The position numbers and the translations under genes were made by a program. The notes beneath the pieces are model-generated. The model worked only from the letters and a program-made list of their open reading frames with translations. It was not told the origin of the DNA and made no database searches. DNA of 7,736 bases from Nitrospira sp. (GTDB lineage: Bacteria; Nitrospirota; Nitrospiria; Nitrospirales; Nitrospiraceae), in NCBI GenBank assembly GCA_025360665.1, contig JANYBU010000305.1, positions 1-7,736 of the forward strand. Reading direction: 5' to 3'. This document shows positions 5,695 to 7,736 of this stretch, piece by piece (the first letter of the stretch is position 1; each line of letters opens with the position of its first letter).

Positions 5695-6510
5695 ATGGAA
5701 CGAGAATTGGAAGTGTTGGTCGAAGCGGTCCGGAAGGCCGGCGCGAAGGTGCGTGAATTGGTCCGAGATGGTTTCGAGGTGCAGACGAAGTCCGACCATT
5801 CGCCGGTCACCACCGTGGACCACGAGGTCAACCGCATCCTGCATGAGATGCAGTGCCGGGAATTTCCACAGGATGGATGGCTCTCGGAAGAGTCCCCCGA
5901 CGATCCGGCTCGACTCACCCATGCGCGCGTCTGGATAGTGGACCCCATCGACGGCACGAAGGCCTTGATGAATCGGATGCCGGAGTTCTGCATCTCTGCC
6001 GCATTGGTCGAACGAGGCGCACCGGTTGTCGCCGCGATCCTCAATCCCTCGACCGACGAACTCTTCACCGCGGTGCGCGGCGGCGGACTGTTCTTGAACG
6101 GCGCACGCGTCACACTCTCGACCGCGCATGACTTCAATCCCGTTATCATGGTCAATGCGCGGGAATTCCGGATCAACCGATGGTCGACGCTCGCCGAGAC
6201 CACTCAGTGCCGCCCCATGTACTCCATCGCCAACGCACTGGCCCTGGCCGCGGCCGGTCGCGTCCAGGCCGTCTTCACCATCGAGCCGGAAAACGAATGG
6301 GATCTCGCGGCCGGAGTCTTGCTCATCGAAGAAAGTGGCGGCGCCATCAGCGACGCGGCCGGGAAGCCCTTCGCCTTCAATCGACCGTCACCGAGGCTTC
6401 GTGGCGTCATCGCTGTGGCTGCCACGTCCGACAAGGACCTGCGTGCCAACCTCCAGACCTACGCCGAACAGGCCCGCTCGCAACCCGAAAAAAAGCAAGC
6501 CACTCCATGA
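5695..6510 (+). CDS. Inositol monophosphatase-family phosphatase (CysQ-like)
   Basis: This 271-residue enzyme belongs to the Mg2+-dependent, lithium-sensitive phosphatase superfamily that includes inositol monophosphatase and the 3'(2'),5'-bisphosphate nucleotidase CysQ, which clears PAP during sulfate assimilation. Motifs in order are KSDHSPVTTVDHEVN (32-46), the metal-binding WLSEES (62-67), the signature WIVDPIDGTKALMNR (80-94) with D83 and D86, GGGLFLNGARV (129-139), and the second metal/substrate motif EWDLAAG (201-207) with D203, followed by LIEESGG. The GT+EF arrangement favours a CysQ-like substrate, but this is not decisive. I chose ATG 5695 (GCGAGG at 5681-5686) because the family begins near here; the frame is open back to a GTG/ATG-type codon at 5590, but those 35 residues look unlike the family. 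It overlaps the following pseudogene as ATGA, implying a former two-gene operon. Confidence 0.92.
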   Translation: MERELEVLVEAVRKAGAKVRELVRDGFEVQTKSDHSPVTTVDHEVNRILHEMQCREFPQDGWLSEESPDDPARLTHARVWIVDPIDGTKALMNRMPEFCISAALVERGAPVVAAILNPSTDELFTAVRGGGLFLNGARVTLSTAHDFNPVIMVNAREFRINRWSTLAETTQCRPMYSIANALALAAAGRVQAVFTIEPENEWDLAAGVLLIEESGGAISDAAGKPFAFNRPSPRLRGVIAVAATSDKDLRANLQTYAEQARSQPEKKQATP

Positions 6511-7251
6511 CCATCGCCTATGGGAACCGGTCTGTTGGGTCGAGCCATCGCCGAACAACTCCATTCAGTCGGCCACACTGTCACGGTCTATGACCGAACC
6601 ACGCCAATGGCACTTCCCCTCTAGGCATGCGGCATCACTGTGGTCACGCAGCTGGAGCAGGCGATGGCCAAAGCCGACTGTGTCATCCTCATGTTGGCCG
6701 ATGCGGCGGCGATCCGTGCCGTCCTGCTGACACCCACCTCGTTGGCAGTCCTCCGCGGTAAAATCGTGATCCAGATGGGAACCATCGCTCAGGAAGAGAG
6801 CATGGCCCTGCAGGCCGAGATCCAACGAGTCGGCGGATCGTATGCGAAGCACCGGTACTGGGAAGCCTTGCCGAAGCACAAGCCGGGCACTCTTTGTCAT
6901 GGTCAGTGGGACCGAAGAACAGCTTGTCCAAGGGGGTCCGCTGTTCCGTTCGCTGAGTCGGGAGCCGCCTCTGGTCGGTCCTGTCGGGAAGGCCGCGACC
7001 CTCAAGCTCGCGCTCAATCAATTGATCGCCGAAGAAATATCGGCATTCGCCCTGAGCCTTGGATTAGTGCAGCGGGCAGGCGCTCCCGTAAACACCTGCA
7101 TGGCGATCTTGCGGAGGGCGCCTTGCTCGCCCCGGTGTTCGAGAATAAACTGCCGCGACTCCGATTATTCGCTCATCTTCGATGTCGTCAACCCGATTCC
7201 ACAGCCTCAGCATCCCCTCACAAGCTTGTTGCCCGTTCCCGCGTCCGATAG
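6507..7251 (+). pseudogene. Decayed beta-hydroxyacid (3-hydroxyisobutyrate-type) dehydrogenase
   Basis: Pieces of one NAD(P)-dependent dehydrogenase of the 3-hydroxyisobutyrate/tartronate-semialdehyde reductase family appear in order but in different frames. MTIAY (6507-6521) should lead into the Rossmann motif GTGLLGRAIAEQL, which lies in another frame from 6523, implying a two-base loss. That frame reaches VTVYDR and meets TAG at 6622-6624. It continues as ITVVTQLEQAMAKADCVILML to QRVGGSY. The next block, EAPVLGSL.EAQAG, is in a third frame from about 6846. LFVMVSGTEEQ starts after a further shift near 6887 and runs through GKAATLKLALNQL, which holds the expected catalytic lysine. After MAILR a shift near 7113 gives EGALLAPVFENKLPRL. 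Beyond about 7155 similarity fades and the usual C-terminal helices are missing. The length, about 248 codons, is short of the usual 285-300. Its ATG overlaps the phosphatase stop. It cannot make a functional enzyme as read. Confidence 0.9.
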
Positions 7252-7285
7252 GCCTACGAAGGATCGTGCTTCTTTTTGATATTCG

Positions 7286-7313
7286 TTGTGCACGGCGAGA
7301 ATACATCTATACT
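7286..7313 (+). promoter_or_regulatory. Possible promoter of the GspE-type gene
   Basis: TATACT (7308-7313, five of six -10 bases) lies 16 bases after TTGTGC (7286-7291), which keeps only the TTG of the -35 box. A start near 7320 would give a leader of about 70 bases. The dead dehydrogenase upstream and a 137-bp gap make an own promoter likely, but this exact site is weakly supported. Confidence 0.3.
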
Positions 7314-7388
7314 TACCGTTGTGACGACCGGCCAATAGTGCACTGGAGCGCACATCGTGCTCCTTCCAGGACCCACGAAATAGGAACA

Positions 7389-7736
7389 ATGCAGAAGTCG
7401 GCCCACAAGACCATCGAACCACGTGCCTACGATCCCTTGATCCACGAGGGCTTCATCCGCCAGGCGGATCTCGTGAAGGCTGTTCAGGAGTCCCTGCAGG
7501 GATCGACCGACTTGGAAGGCCTGCTGATCGAGAAGTATCGAATCCCGAAAGCGGCGCACGGCAAGACACTGAGCACATTCTTCGACTGCCCCTATATTCC
7601 GTACGACGCACGGACCCTGGCTGATCCCCAACTCCTCAATAATCTCAGTCACGATTACCTTCGCAGACACCACTGGCTCCCGCTGAAGCGACAGGATGAC
7701 ATCCTGGATGTCCTGATCGACAACCCCCATGATCTC
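7389..7736 (+). CDS. GspE/PilB-type secretion or pilus ATPase, N-terminal domain (3' partial)
   Basis: The frame is open from ATG 7389 to the right edge, giving 116 residues. They match the N-terminal GspE/MshE (MshEN-type) domain of type II secretion and type IV pilus assembly ATPases. A first block, LIHEGFIRQADLVKAVQES (17-35), has the L..G.i....L..A helix-turn-helix spacing. A second, LLIEKYRIPKAAHGKTLSTFFDCPYI (45-70), leads into PQLLNNL, then WLPLKRQDDILDVLIDNPHDL (96-116), ending with the typical IDNP motif. The first block lacks the RLG start of the MshE cyclic-di-GMP motif, so ligand binding cannot be assumed. The Walker A/B ATPase core would lie beyond the window; a stand-alone domain protein remains possible. 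AGGAA ends only two or three bases before the ATG, so the ribosome-binding site is poor; GTG 7338 is an in-frame alternative without a better site. Confidence 0.8.
   Translation, partial: MQKSAHKTIEPRAYDPLIHEGFIRQADLVKAVQESLQGSTDLEGLLIEKYRIPKAAHGKTLSTFFDCPYIPYDARTLADPQLLNNLSHDYLRRHHWLPLKRQDDILDVLIDNPHDL

Noticed and set aside
5539..6203. Two long minus-strand open frames opposite the phosphatase gene
   Set aside because: Both are antisense to a gene with clear catalytic motifs, are arginine- and serine-rich, and match no family.
6128..6730. 200-codon plus-strand frame spanning the phosphatase and pseudogene
   Set aside because: Its product is a Pro/Ser/Arg-rich out-of-frame translation of the phosphatase that runs into the pseudogene.
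7256..7277. Possible intrinsic terminator GAAG...CTTC followed by five T after the pseudogene
   Set aside because: The stem is only four base pairs, too weak to support a terminator call.

Overview
The window is gene-dense, GC-rich bacterial DNA with mostly housekeeping content. Protein sequence character, gene set and palindromic intergenic repeats suggest the Nitrospirota, probably Nitrospira-like. That is inference from memory of the group; no rRNA or other marker gene is present to confirm it. Eight intact or edge-cut protein genes, one small membrane protein gene and one clear pseudogene can be supported. There are no tRNAs, rRNAs, CRISPR arrays, transposases or phage genes.

Layout, left to right. 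(1) The last 31 codons of a CBS-domain protein (+) run off the left edge. (2) A 270-bp gene-free stretch holds a palindromic repeat and a degenerate second repeat end. It finishes exactly at the stop codon of a minus-strand MEKHLA-domain protein. (3) After a divergent promoter region come leuC and leuD, the two subunits of 3-isopropylmalate dehydratase in leucine biosynthesis. An AT-rich 81-bp gap with a possible hairpin separates them. A small membrane-anchored protein of unknown function overlaps leuD by one base (TGATG). (4) A 177-bp element with perfect 20-bp inverted ends lies between convergent genes. (5) On the minus strand are a secreted DUF1566-type protein and, upstream of it, a CorA Mg2+/Co2+ transporter. 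A second repeat, with ends related to the first, fills the gap between them. (6) Divergent from corA is an inositol-phosphatase/CysQ-type phosphatase (+). It overlaps by four bases a decayed beta-hydroxyacid (3-hydroxyisobutyrate-type) dehydrogenase carrying at least four frameshifts and one internal stop. (7) The right edge cuts the N-terminal domain of a GspE/PilB-type secretion or pilus ATPase.

Only leuC, leuD and the small downstream gene look like a functional operon; the phosphatase and dead dehydrogenase look like the remains of another. I found no new defence or biosynthetic system. The most interesting points are the dehydrogenase decaying next to an intact partner, the palindromic elements that stop at stop codons, the leuC-leuD intercistronic structure, and the uncharacterised small protein coupled to leuD.
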